NCBI GenBank assembly: GCA_963921255.3
Contig: CAWUEW020000003.1
Location: forward strand, 248,001 to 312,000
Direction of reading: 5' to 3'
Length of the DNA: 64,000 nucleotides
Origin: JANSYL01 sp963921255
GTDB taxonomy: Bacteria > Pseudomonadota > Alphaproteobacteria > Rhodobacterales > Rhodobacteraceae
The notes under the pieces are model-generated. The model did not search any database. It was not told the DNA's origin and was given only the letters and a program-made list of their open reading frames with translations. The position numbers and the translations under genes are program-made. Each line of letters opens with the position of its first letter. The first letter of the stretch is position 1. Below are positions 9,032-17,144 of this stretch, in pieces.

Positions 9032-10804
9032 ATGGGTGAAAACCTGGATCGTCTGAGCGAAAACCTCACCAAGGTCGAGGAATTGTCCAAGCGCCTCGTG
9101 GCGGCCCTTGGGTCGCGGCACGGGGGGGATGCAGGCCTCCAGGGGCCGGGTCAGGAGCTGTATATGAAGGCCGGAATGGCCTATCTGAACGAGATGATGA
9201 CCAACCCCGCACGCCTGATGGAGCATCAGGTGCAGTACTGGGGGAAGGCGCTGACGCACTTCGTCGAGGTCCAGCAGGAGCTGGCCAAGGGCAATCTGAC
9301 GCCCCCCGAAGACGACATGCCGGGCGATAAGCGGTTTTCGAATCCCCTGTGGCGCACGCACCCGTACTTCAACTTCGTCAAGCACCAGTATCTCCTGTCC
9401 TCTCAGGCCATTCAGCAGGCGGTTGACGATCTCGAGGGGTTGGAGCCGCGCGACAAGCAACGGGTCGAATTCTTCGCCAGCCAAATGATCGACCTGTTTT
9501 CGCCCACGAACTATCTGGCGACGAATCCCGACGCCTTGGAGCGCGCGGTCGAAACCGAAGGCCAGAGCCTCGTCCAAGGTCTGGAAAACATGGTGCGCGA
9601 CATCGAAGCCCATCATGGAGAACTCCTGCCGACCCTAGCAGACCCGGATGCGTTCCAGGTCGGCGGCAATATCGCAACCACCCCCGGATCGGTCGTGTTC
9701 CGCAACGAAATGATGGAACTGATCCAATACGCACCGACCACGGAAACGGTGCACCGCACGCCCTTGGTGATCTTCCCGCCCTGGATCAACAAGTTCTACA
9801 TCATGGACCTCAAGGAGAAGAACAGCCTGATCAAATGGATCGTTGATCAGGGCTACACCCTTTTCGTGGTCAGCTGGAAGAACCCCGACCTCAGCTATGC
9901 CGACACCGGGATCGAGGATTACATTGAAAACGGCTACCTCCAGGCCGTGAATGTCGCGAAAGAGATCACGGGCGAAAAGCAGGTCAATGCCATCGGCTAT
10001 TGCATCGCCGGGACCACGCTTTCGATGACGTTGGCGCTTTTGAAAAAGCGCCGCGACACCTCGATCAAATCGGCGACCTTTTTCACCACACTCACCGATT
10101 TCTCGAACCAAGGGGAATTCACGCCGTTCCTCGACGATGATTTCGTCGACGCGATCGAACGGCAGGTGGAGTCGGATGGGATTCTGGACAGCTACTATAT
10201 GTCCAAGACCTTCAGCTTCCTGCGTGCGAACGATCTGGTCTATGGACCGGCGGTGCGCAGCTACATGATGGGGGAAGCGCCGCCGGCGTTTGACCTTCTG
10301 TACTGGAACGGTGACAGCACGAACTTGCCCGGCAAAATGGCCGTCGAATACCTCCGGGGCCTGTGCCAGGGCAACGAGTTGGCGGAAGACGGTATCGATC
10401 TGTTTGGCGAAACGTTGACCCTGAAGGATGTCACTGTCCCGGTCTGCGCCATCGCCTGTGAAACCGATCACATTGCCGCTTGGACCGACAGTTTCCGCGG
10501 GGTGGTGCAGATGGGGTCGAAAAACAAGACCTTCGTTCTATCGGAGTCCGGACACATCGCGGGCATCGTGAACCCGCCGTCAAAGAAGAAGTACGGCCAC
10601 TACACCAACAGCGACGTCAGCGGCACGCCGAGCGAGTGGCTCGACGCTGCCGCCTACAACGAGGGGTCCTGGTGGCCGCTGTGGGAAAAATGGCTCTGGA
10701 GTCGCTCTGGCAAGCAAGTGCCGGCCCGAATTCCCGGAGAAGACGGGTATAAAATTCTGGCCCCTGCGCCGGGAACCTACGTCTTGGAAAAGACAACCGA
10801 CTGA
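9032..10804 (+). CDS. phaC: Class I poly(3-hydroxyalkanoate) polymerase
   Basis: A 590-aa PHA synthase polymerising hydroxyacyl-CoA. The lipase-like box GYCIAG gives the catalytic C324, with D479 in CETDHIAAW and H508 in ESGHIAGIVNPP completing the triad. FPPWINKFYIMDL is a conserved synthase segment. The frame stays open to an earlier ATG at 8975, but AGGAAA just before 9032 and the normal family length favour 9032. It is followed by the phasin promoter; phaP and phaR lie downstream. Confidence 0.93.
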   Translation: MGENLDRLSENLTKVEELSKRLVAALGSRHGGDAGLQGPGQELYMKAGMAYLNEMMTNPARLMEHQVQYWGKALTHFVEVQQELAKGNLTPPEDDMPGDKRFSNPLWRTHPYFNFVKHQYLLSSQAIQQAVDDLEGLEPRDKQRVEFFASQMIDLFSPTNYLATNPDALERAVETEGQSLVQGLENMVRDIEAHHGELLPTLADPDAFQVGGNIATTPGSVVFRNEMMELIQYAPTTETVHRTPLVIFPPWINKFYIMDLKEKNSLIKWIVDQGYTLFVVSWKNPDLSYADTGIEDYIENGYLQAVNVAKEITGEKQVNAIGYCIAGTTLSMTLALLKKRRDTSIKSATFFTTLTDFSNQGEFTPFLDDDFVDAIERQVESDGILDSYYMSKTFSFLRANDLVYGPAVRSYMMGEAPPAFDLLYWNGDSTNLPGKMAVEYLRGLCQGNELAEDGIDLFGETLTLKDVTVPVCAIACETDHIAAWTDSFRGVVQMGSKNKTFVLSESGHIAGIVNPPSKKKYGHYTNSDVSGTPSEWLDAAAYNEGSWWPLWEKWLWSRSGKQVPARIPGEDGYKILAPAPGTYVLEKTTD

Positions 10805-10840
10805 TTTTTCGTCACAATCCAAGGTTGCGCCTCGCCTTTG

Positions 10841-10902
10841 CTGCAGTGCAGAAAAAGTGTTGACATTCTGCATTGCAGCATGCATATATTATGCACATGC
10901 AG
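10841..10902 (+). promoter_or_regulatory. phaP promoter with TGC-rich PhaR-type operator sites
   Basis: TTGACA at 10860-10865 is a consensus -35. CATATA (17-bp spacer) or TATATT (19-bp spacer) at 10883-10890 serves as -10. Two copies of the 11-mer CTGCANTGCAG are at 10841-10851 and 10868-10878, the second filling the spacer. A further palindrome TGCATATATTATGCA at 10881-10895 covers the -10. Known PhaR regulators bind TGC-rich repeats and repress phasin genes, so this is very probably the PhaR operator. Confidence 0.7.
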
Positions 10903-10938
10903 AAACGGCCCAGGGCGGGCCAATCTAGGAGAAGACCG

Positions 10939-11385
10939 ATGGCCGCAGCCAACACTGATTTCACCAAATACGTCTCCGACATGATGGCCGCATTCCCGGT
11001 CGACATGTCCGCAATGAACGACGCTTTCAAAACCTCGGCCACCATGGGCGAGAAGATGTCGAAAGTGGCACTCGACGCCGCCGAGAAATCGACCGAGATT
11101 TCCTCGAAGTGGACCAAAGACACGATCGCCAAACTGGGTGACGTGACCGCGGTTAAAGCCGAGCCCACCGACTACACCAAAGCCGTCACCGATTTCGCTT
11201 CGGCCCAAGCCGAAATGGCCGCCGAAAACATGGCTGCCTTCGCCGAAGTCGCCAAGAAAGTTCAGATGGAAACCGTCGAACTGATGATGGCAGCTGGCAA
11301 AGAAGCCACCGAGGAAGCCACCGCAGCCGTCAAGAAAGCGACCGCTGAAGTGACGACCGCCGCAAAGAAAGCCGCTGCGAAGTAA
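10939..11385 (+). CDS. phaP: Phasin (PHA granule-associated protein)
   Basis: A 148-aa protein starting MAAANTDFTKYVSDMM after AGGAGA. It is low-complexity, amphipathic and Ala/Lys/Glu-rich, without Cys or Trp-rich core; the C-terminus (TAAVKKATAEVTTAAKKAAAK) is a Lys/Ala repeat typical of phasins that coat PHA granules. The location between phaC and phaR supports the call. It is controlled by a strong promoter with presumed PhaR sites and followed by a hairpin at 11441-11467. Confidence 0.88.
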   Translation: MAAANTDFTKYVSDMMAAFPVDMSAMNDAFKTSATMGEKMSKVALDAAEKSTEISSKWTKDTIAKLGDVTAVKAEPTDYTKAVTDFASAQAEMAAENMAAFAEVAKKVQMETVELMMAAGKEATEEATAAVKKATAEVTTAAKKAAAK

Positions 11386-11440
11386 TCGCTGCACAGCTTA
11401 AGGTTTCGTGTCGACGTCCTCCCCGTTGACATGAATACCT

Positions 11441-11467
11441 GAAGAGCGGGCCATGGGTCCGCTCTTC
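11441..11467 (+). terminator. Probable phaP terminator
   Basis: A 9-bp perfect stem GAAGAGCGG / CCGCTCTTC with a 9-base loop, located 56 bp after the phaP stop. The 3' side is C-rich and then has few T residues, so strength is uncertain. Confidence 0.55.
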
Positions 11468-11480
11468 CCCGTTCTGGGGG

Positions 11481-11491
11481 CTGCATCGCAG
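11481..11491 (+). promoter_or_regulatory. PhaR-type box upstream of phaR
   Basis: CTGCATCGCAG matches the phaP boxes except at one core position. It lies 106 bp before the phaR start and suggests autoregulation of phaR. It is a single short match, so moderate confidence only. Confidence 0.45.
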
Positions 11492-11596
11492 CGACCCCGT
11501 ATTCTGCCCCTGCACAATAAATTTGCATTTCCTGCGCAAGCGCGTAGGCTGCCCAATGCTGCACCGCGAAGACGTGTGAAGAGGGAAGGGTGGGCT

Positions 11597-12169
11597 ATGG
11601 CGTCCAACGACACACCGCTGCTGATCAAGCGTTATGCCAGTCGACGGCTCTACAATACCGAAACGTCTGATTACGTGACGCTCGAAGACATCGCGGGCTT
11701 CATCCGCGGCGGTCGCGAAGTGCAGATCGTGGATCTCAAATCCGGCGACGACCTGACCCGGCAATACCTGCTCCAGATCATCGCCGAACACGAAAGCCGC
11801 GGCGAAAACGTCCTGCCGATCTCGGTCCTGAACGATCTTGTGCGCAGCTACACCACCCAGGCCCAAAGTGTCGTCCCCGACTTCCTGGCCGTCAGCTTCG
11901 AAATGCTCAAGCAGGGCCAGTCGAAGATGATGGACAATATGGCCGCGATTAACCCGATGGCTAAAATGCCGGGCTTCGACGCCATGCGCGCACAGCAAGA
12001 GGCCTTCATGAAGGCCATGACCGGTGGATTGTCGGGTCAATGGAGCGGCCCGTCCGACGCGCCAGAAGCCGAGGAAACAGCCGAGGAGGATGACAAATCC
12101 GCCACGGAAGAACTCGACGACATCAAACGCCAGCTTGCAGATTTGCAGTCCAAACTCAGCCGGATGTAA
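11597..12169 (+). CDS. phaR: Polyhydroxyalkanoate synthesis repressor PhaR
   Basis: A 190-aa regulator. The N-terminal PHB/PHA accumulation DNA-binding domain includes LLIKRYASRRLYNTETSDYV at about residues 8-27, followed by the PHB-accumulation regulatory domain (LLQIIAEHESRGENVLPISVLNDLVRSY, about 58-85) and an acidic C-terminus ending in a coiled-coil-like helix. Known PhaR proteins sense PHA granules and repress phasin genes. It starts at the ATG after AGGGAAGGGTGGGCT. Its own upstream region carries a matching box. Confidence 0.92.
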   Translation: MASNDTPLLIKRYASRRLYNTETSDYVTLEDIAGFIRGGREVQIVDLKSGDDLTRQYLLQIIAEHESRGENVLPISVLNDLVRSYTTQAQSVVPDFLAVSFEMLKQGQSKMMDNMAAINPMAKMPGFDAMRAQQEAFMKAMTGGLSGQWSGPSDAPEAEETAEEDDKSATEELDDIKRQLADLQSKLSRM

Positions 12170-12179
12170 ACATCGCCCC

Positions 12180-12512
12180 ATGATGTATACGTTGCACGGA
12201 ATACGGCCCGCGGCCCTCGGCCTCGTGGTCCTTAGCCTGTCGGGATGTGGCTGGCTCTTTGGCGCGGCACCGCGTGCGGCCGCCCCCGACCCGTCCGCCG
12301 CCCTGCACCAGGAAGCCATGGCGGCGTTTTCGGATTGCGCGTCCACCGCCGACCCGGCGGTGCGCGCTGGCGCCGCCGCGACGCTGACGGCGATCGCGGG
12401 TCAGATGCAAACCATGACCCGCCCAAGCAACCCGGACCATTTCTTCCTGCTCGACCGCGTCATCGCCGCTCAAGGGTTCTGCGCCGACGCCGCCCAAGCG
12501 GTCGCCCGCTAG
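12180..12512 (+). CDS. Small predicted lipoprotein
   Basis: A 110-aa protein with a short lipoprotein signal: positively charged start, hydrophobic AALGLVVLSL, and the lipobox LSGC with C23. The mature part is Ala-rich and holds two more cysteines (FSDCAS, GFCADA), which could form a disulfide in the periplasm. The start is 10 bases after phaR, so it may be co-transcribed. No function is recognisable. It faces the aminotransferase gene, with an interspersed repeat in the gap. Confidence 0.65.
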   Translation: MMYTLHGIRPAALGLVVLSLSGCGWLFGAAPRAAAPDPSAALHQEAMAAFSDCASTADPAVRAGAAATLTAIAGQMQTMTRPSNPDHFFLLDRVIAAQGFCADAAQAVAR

Positions 12513-12550
12513 AGGCCCGCCGCCGGATCGTGCGTGCGCCGCGCCCATCG

Positions 12551-12610
12551 CCCGTCTCTGTTTCCAAAATATCCCGGGGGGAAGGCCGCAGGCCGGGGGG
12601 CAGAGCCCCC
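12551..12610 (+). repeat. Interspersed repeat with palindromic core, copy 1
   Basis: A 60-bp element reading GTCTCTGTTTCC, AAAATATCCCGGGGG, a variable core GGCCGCAGGCC, then GGGGGGCAGAGCCCCC. A second copy is at 22526-22590 on the other strand with the same flanks and a different palindromic core. It is placed between convergent genes. Confidence 0.75.
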
Positions 12611-12685
12611 AAAGCCGGTTGACCGAAGTGTCTCATCCATTGCATTGACGCACCGTTTCGACCCCCGAACCACGGTATCAGCCGT

Positions 12686-14053
12686 TCAGGCCAAATCCGC
12701 AAACACCGCATTCAACGCGGCATCAAGCTTGTCCAGCATCTCGTCCATCTCGGCGTCCCGCAGGGTGAAGGGCGGGCAGAGGACCACCGATTGCCCGAGC
12801 GGACGACAGATCAATCCGTGGTCTGTACAGGTGTTCGCAATCCGTTCAGACACGCTCAACGCCCCATCGAATGGCGTTTTGGTCGCCCGATCCTGCACGG
12901 CTTCCAGCGCCCACATATAGCCGATGCCGCGCAGCTCGCCGATATTGGGGTTTTGCGCGATCTGGGCGAGGCCCGCTTCCATACGGGGGGCGCCTGCGCG
13001 CACCCGGTCGATCAAGCCCTCGCCCAGGATCACATCGATTGCTTTCAAAGCGACAGCGCAGCCAACCGGATGGCCCGAGGCCGTGAAGCCGTGCGGGAAC
13101 TCTTCCACCGGATCAATCGCCGCCTGAACACGGTCGGACAGCGGTCCGCCGAGGATGACCGCCCCCATTGGGAAATACCCCGCGGTCAGCGCCTTGGAGG
13201 AGATGATCGCATCTGGCGTGAACCCGTAGGTGTCGCAGCCCCAAACCGCGCCCGTGCGCCCGAACCCACAGATCACCTCATCCGAGATCAGCGGGATATC
13301 ATGCCGGGCGAGGATTGGGGCGATGGCTTGGAAATACCCCTCGGGCGGCGGAATGACCCCGCCTGCCCCCATGACGGGTTCCGCAAAGAACCCGGCGATG
13401 GTCTCGGCCCCTTCCTGTGCGATCACCGCCTCCAATTCGGCGGCGAGCCGAGCCGTGAACGCGGTTTCGCTTTCCCCGTCCTGCCCTTCGCGCCAGTGGT
13501 GCGGGCAGGTCAGGTGCAAAAACCCGGGAAGCGGCAGGCCGAACGTCGCATTGTAGGGTTTTCCCGTCATCGAGGCCGCCACGACCGACACCCCGTGATA
13601 GCCGTTTACGCGGGTCAGGATCTTCCGCTTTTCCGGGCGGCCTTCGGCGGCGTGCATGAACCACAGGATCTTCACCATGGTCTCATTCGCCTCGGAGCCA
13701 GAATTGGTGTAGAACACCTTGCCCGCCTCAAAGGGCGATACGTCGATCAGACGCTCTGACAGGGCAACCGTTTGGTCCGACATCCGCCCGAAAAAGGCGT
13801 GATAGCCTGGAAATCGATCGTACTGCGCCTTGGCAGCTTCGGCGAGGCCCGCATGGTCGAAACCGGCAACCATGTTCCACAGGCCCGAGTTTGCGTCGAG
13901 GTAGCGTTTGCCATTGGTATCAAAGACATAGGGGCCTTCGCCATGGGTCAGGACCACCGCGCCGCGATCGCGGACGGAGGGCAGGTCGGTGAACCCATAA
14001 AGCGAATGGGCGTCGGCGCGGGCTTCCCAGGATTGCGGCGTGGGGTGGGTCAC
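12686..14053 (-). CDS. Class III aminotransferase (omega-amine:pyruvate type)
   Basis: A 455-aa PLP-dependent fold-type I enzyme. The PLP lysine is K287 in ISSKALTAGYFPMGA, with D258 in ISDEVICGFGRTG and the phosphate-binding NSGSEANE at about 117-124. Such enzymes transfer amino groups from putrescine-, beta-alanine- or taurine-like amines to pyruvate. It is encoded near genes for gamma-glutamylation of amines and an FAD amine oxidoreductase, which makes a polyamine-derived substrate plausible. Substrate specificity cannot be read from the sequence. Confidence 0.88.
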   Translation of the reverse strand: MTHPTPQSWEARADAHSLYGFTDLPSVRDRGAVVLTHGEGPYVFDTNGKRYLDANSGLWNMVAGFDHAGLAEAAKAQYDRFPGYHAFFGRMSDQTVALSERLIDVSPFEAGKVFYTNSGSEANETMVKILWFMHAAEGRPEKRKILTRVNGYHGVSVVAASMTGKPYNATFGLPLPGFLHLTCPHHWREGQDGESETAFTARLAAELEAVIAQEGAETIAGFFAEPVMGAGGVIPPPEGYFQAIAPILARHDIPLISDEVICGFGRTGAVWGCDTYGFTPDAIISSKALTAGYFPMGAVILGGPLSDRVQAAIDPVEEFPHGFTASGHPVGCAVALKAIDVILGEGLIDRVRAGAPRMEAGLAQIAQNPNIGELRGIGYMWALEAVQDRATKTPFDGALSVSERIANTCTDHGLICRPLGQSVVLCPPFTLRDAEMDEMLDKLDAALNAVFADLA

Positions 14054-14124
14054 AGGCAGGGGTCCTTCAACTGTATGGAACGCACGCTAGACCGGCTCGG
14101 CTGCGGCGTCCATCACAAGCAAAA

Positions 14125-14196
14125 GCGCAAAGCCTGATCAGGCTTTGCGCCAGAATTGTCGACAATTCTGTCCCGGGGTTTTCTGTGAAAACCCCG
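14125..14196. repeat. Array of three consecutive perfect palindromes
   Basis: Palindrome 1 at 14125-14150 (13-bp arms, no loop, half GCGCAAAGCCTGA). Palindrome 2 at 14151-14170 (CAGAATTGTCGACAATTCTG). Palindrome 3 at 14174-14196 (arms CGGGGTTTTC / GAAAACCCCG, 3-base loop). They abut each other and occupy the gap between two minus-strand genes. One could act as a terminator for the aminotransferase upstream on the minus strand, but three different ones in a row is unusual. Confidence 0.8.
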
Positions 14197-14206
14197 CCCC
14201 CTTCGA

Positions 14207-15424
14207 TCAGGTGCCGTAGGCGCGGGCTTCGCCCATGACATCCTCCGCCGCGGCCAGAAGGGCCTCGGCGATGAAGTCGAGTTCGGGCGTTTTCAAACGG
14301 GCGGGCAGGCGAACATCGCAGGCCCGCATCAGCATTGTGCGGGTCTGGGGCAATTCCTGCGGCGCGCCCGGAATGAACCGCCAGTTCCAGAACGCGCGTG
14401 CATTATCGGTCGACAGCCCGAAGACCTGCACCTTCACCCCGCGGGTTTCGGCCGCCTTGGCAAAGGCCTTGGCCTGGGTGTCGCTGTCAAAACCGACAAG
14501 GTTGAACTGGATCGAGTCGGGCGCGCGGGTTTCCGGGGCCAGCGGCGGCGGGACATGCAGCCAGGGCGAGCTGTTCAGCCTGTCCGCAACGTAGTCGTGA
14601 TTGGCGCCGCCATCACGCACGCGGCGCGCCACTTCGGGCAGTTGTGGGCGAATGACGGCCGCGCTCAGGTTCTGCATCCGCATGTTGTAGAGCGGCAGTT
14701 CATTCTGCCAGCGGGCAAAGGCGGCGGCCAGTGCGGGGTCGTCGCCGTGCTTCTTCCAGTTGTGCTCGTAGGCACCGGACATGATGACGGCGCGCGCCAC
14801 GAGATTGGCATCGTCCGTGATCATGATGCCGCCTTCGCCGGCGTTGACCAGCTTGTAGGACTGGAAGGAAAAGCACCCCATAGCGCCAAGCGTGCCGATC
14901 TTCTTCCCGTGCCACAGCGTGCCGAGCGAGTGGGCCGCATCTTCGATCACGGGAACGCCACGCGCGTCACAAAGCGCCATGATCGCGTCCATGTCAGAGG
15001 TGTGGCCGCGCATATGGCTGATGATCACGGCGCTGATCGTGTCATCGAGCTTGGCTTCGAAATCGGCCATGTCGATGCGGTAATTCTCGCCGACTTCCAC
15101 CAGCACCGGTTGGCACTCGGCGTGCACCACGGCCGATGGGACCGCGGCGAAGGTGAAACCCGGGATCAAGACACGTGCGTCGCGGGGCAGGTCGAGCGCC
15201 CGCAAGCTGAGGAAGATCGCCGCCGAACAGGACGACACGGCCAATGCGTATTTCGAGCCCATGAGCTCCGCGAATTCGCGTTCCAGCAGTGCGACCGGCG
15301 CGTCCTGCGGCGCGGTATAGCGGAACAGATCGCCAGATTGCATCAAGCGGTCGATCTCTGCCCGGGCGGCCTCGGGGATGGGTTCTGCGTCGTAAACATT
15401 GGGTGCAAGCGCCATCAGTTTCAC
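14207..15424 (-). CDS. DegT/DnrJ/EryC1/StrS family aminotransferase
   Basis: A 405-aa PLP enzyme of the sugar aminotransferase superfamily. The PLP lysine is K191 in CFSFQSYKLVNAGEGG and D162 lies in VIEDAAHSLG. The N-terminal SSCSAAIFLSLRAL is the phosphate-binding helix. The family usually aminates keto-sugar nucleotides, but no other sugar-nucleotide genes are nearby. Here it may take part in amine or amino-acid metabolism with the neighbouring class III aminotransferase. It has its own 137-bp upstream gap, so it may be transcribed separately. Confidence 0.85.
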   Translation of the reverse strand: MKLMALAPNVYDAEPIPEAARAEIDRLMQSGDLFRYTAPQDAPVALLEREFAELMGSKYALAVSSCSAAIFLSLRALDLPRDARVLIPGFTFAAVPSAVVHAECQPVLVEVGENYRIDMADFEAKLDDTISAVIISHMRGHTSDMDAIMALCDARGVPVIEDAAHSLGTLWHGKKIGTLGAMGCFSFQSYKLVNAGEGGIMITDDANLVARAVIMSGAYEHNWKKHGDDPALAAAFARWQNELPLYNMRMQNLSAAVIRPQLPEVARRVRDGGANHDYVADRLNSSPWLHVPPPLAPETRAPDSIQFNLVGFDSDTQAKAFAKAAETRGVKVQVFGLSTDNARAFWNWRFIPGAPQELPQTRTMLMRACDVRLPARLKTPELDFIAEALLAAAEDVMGEARAYGT

Positions 15425-15561
15425 CTTTTTGAAAGAGTGATTTTCAGATTTCTTATCTTATTGGTCGGGCGCATGCTATCCCCAAGCGCAAAATGTCATC
15501 GGCCTGTCATGATAACCCAACGTCATTCTTTCAGGTGTTGCGCGGGGCACACGGCCTGCGG

Positions 15562-16863
15562 TCAGAGCCCCAACCGGTCCCGCAAGGCGTACCATGTCAT
15601 CGCCAGAGTCAGGATCGGGGCGCGCAAGGCGGCGCCCCCCGGAAAGGCCGGTACGGGGAGGGCTTCAAACGGGATGATGCCGTCTTCCTGACCCATGATC
15701 GCCTCGGCCATCACGCGGCCTGCCATGCCCGCCAGCGCGACGCCATGCCCCGAAAACCCCGAGCCCGACAGCAGGTTCGGCGCGAGGCGCGTTACGTAGG
15801 GCAATCGGTGCACCGTGATCCCCAGGGTGCCGCCCCAGACATGATCCATGCGCACGCCGGAAAGTTGCGGAAACAGGCGTTCCATCCGCTGGACAAGCGC
15901 CGTCTGGATGTCTTCCGGGAAGCCGATGCCATAGCTTTCGCGCCCCCCGAACAAGAACCGTTTGTCGGCGCTGAAGCGATAGTAATTCACCACGAACTTG
16001 CTGTCAGACACGGCGATGTCCTCGGCCAGAATGTCCTGCCAGCGGTCCGGCAAAGGTTCGGTTGCGCCGATGAACGAGTTGATGGGCATCACACGTGCGG
16101 CGACCTTGTGCGCCAGATTGGGCATGTAGCCATTGCCGGCCAGAATGCCGTGTTCGGCTTCGACCGATCCGTGAGGCGTCACGAACCGAACCCCCGGACG
16201 CGACAGGACCTGCGTCACCTCGGTGCCTTCGTAGATGACCGCCCCCGCCGCTTCGGCCTCGCGCGCAAGGGCGCGTGCATAGGCCAGCGGATGAAGATGG
16301 CCGCCCTGCCGGTCCATGGTTCCGCTGGAGTAGAGCGGTGATTTGACGAGGGCCCTGAAGGTGGCCCCATCCATCACGTCAAGGTGGTAGCCATAGCGCT
16401 TGGACAGAAAGGCGGCTTCGGTTTCCGCGGCGCGCTGGTCCGCGGGGCCGTAATCGCCATGGGCCATGCCAGCGCGGTACTGCGCCTCGGGTGCGTGCAT
16501 GTCGCAAAAGCTGCGCAACTGCGCGCGCCCGGCTTCGGCCAGATCCCAAAGCGCCCGCGCGCACGTTTCGCCCAACCGGTTCTCCAGCCAGTGTTGGGCC
16601 GCGTTGAATCCGCCATGCACCTGACCCCCATTGCGGCCCGACGCCCCAAACCCGACCCGGTGCGCATCCAAAACCACGACGGTGCGCCCGGCCCGGGCCA
16701 ACGTCAGCGCCGCCCAAAGTCCCGTGAAGCCAGCCCCGAGGATCACCACATCGGCCCGGACGACGCCTTTCAGCGCGGGCCGCTCCGGCGCGGGCGGCAC
16801 CGACGCCGCGTAATAGGACGGGGCATGCTGGCCCGGGCTGTCGTTTCGGTAGAGCGGGTTCAT
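15562..16863 (-). CDS. FAD-dependent amine/amino-acid oxidoreductase (PuuB/OrdL-like)
   Basis: A 433-aa DAO-family flavoprotein. The dinucleotide-binding motif VVILGAGFTGLWAALTLA is near residues 39-56, preceded by a conserved N-terminal tail, and a GSGFSGHGVALAGMAGR motif near the C-terminus contacts FAD. It is related to gamma-glutamylputrescine oxidase. The start at 16863 overlaps the preceding small gene by 4 bases; upstream glutamine-synthetase-like genes would supply a gamma-glutamylated amine for oxidation to the aldehyde. The open frame extends further 5' but only as a shadow of the small gene. Confidence 0.85.
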   Translation of the reverse strand: MNPLYRNDSPGQHAPSYYAASVPPAPERPALKGVVRADVVILGAGFTGLWAALTLARAGRTVVVLDAHRVGFGASGRNGGQVHGGFNAAQHWLENRLGETCARALWDLAEAGRAQLRSFCDMHAPEAQYRAGMAHGDYGPADQRAAETEAAFLSKRYGYHLDVMDGATFRALVKSPLYSSGTMDRQGGHLHPLAYARALAREAEAAGAVIYEGTEVTQVLSRPGVRFVTPHGSVEAEHGILAGNGYMPNLAHKVAARVMPINSFIGATEPLPDRWQDILAEDIAVSDSKFVVNYYRFSADKRFLFGGRESYGIGFPEDIQTALVQRMERLFPQLSGVRMDHVWGGTLGITVHRLPYVTRLAPNLLSGSGFSGHGVALAGMAGRVMAEAIMGQEDGIIPFEALPVPAFPGGAALRAPILTLAMTWYALRDRLGL

Positions 16864-17144
16864 TGACCGCCAAAACCCTGCGGGCGACAGGCCAGCCGCA
16901 CGTTGCCAGCGCTGTCGCGGACCATGACGATCTCGCCGGCCTCGGCGCAGTCGCTCAAGCTCCGTTCCTCGCTGCGCGGGGGCGCGACAGTCGGCGACGA
17001 TGGGGGATTGCTTTCTCGCATGGCGGCCGGTGCATCGGCCGGGGCCGTGCGGTTGGGGCCTTCCATGATCAGAGCGACCACGGCCAGACCGGCGAGGAGC
17101 CACAGAAAAATCAACCACCGCTGTCCCCGTCGCGGCTCAGACAT
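16860..17144 (-). CDS. Small single-pass membrane protein in the gamma-glutamylation operon
   Basis: A 94-aa protein with a basic N-terminus (MSEPRRGQR), one transmembrane helix WLIFLWLLAGLAVVALIM at about residues 10-27, a Pro/Ala-rich stretch and a short C-terminal domain with two cysteines (SDCAEAGEIVMV, LACRPQGF). It overlaps the end of the upstream ligase gene by 8 bases and the next gene start by 4, which supports it as a real coupled gene. No function is recognised. Confidence 0.65.
   Translation of the reverse strand: MSEPRRGQRWLIFLWLLAGLAVVALIMEGPNRTAPADAPAAMRESNPPSSPTVAPPRSEERSLSDCAEAGEIVMVRDSAGNVRLACRPQGFGGQ

Noticed and set aside
12551..12610. Simple terminator between convergent genes
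   Set aside because: The segment recurs at 22526-22590 within an operon with conserved flanks, so it is a dispersed repeat rather than only a local terminator.
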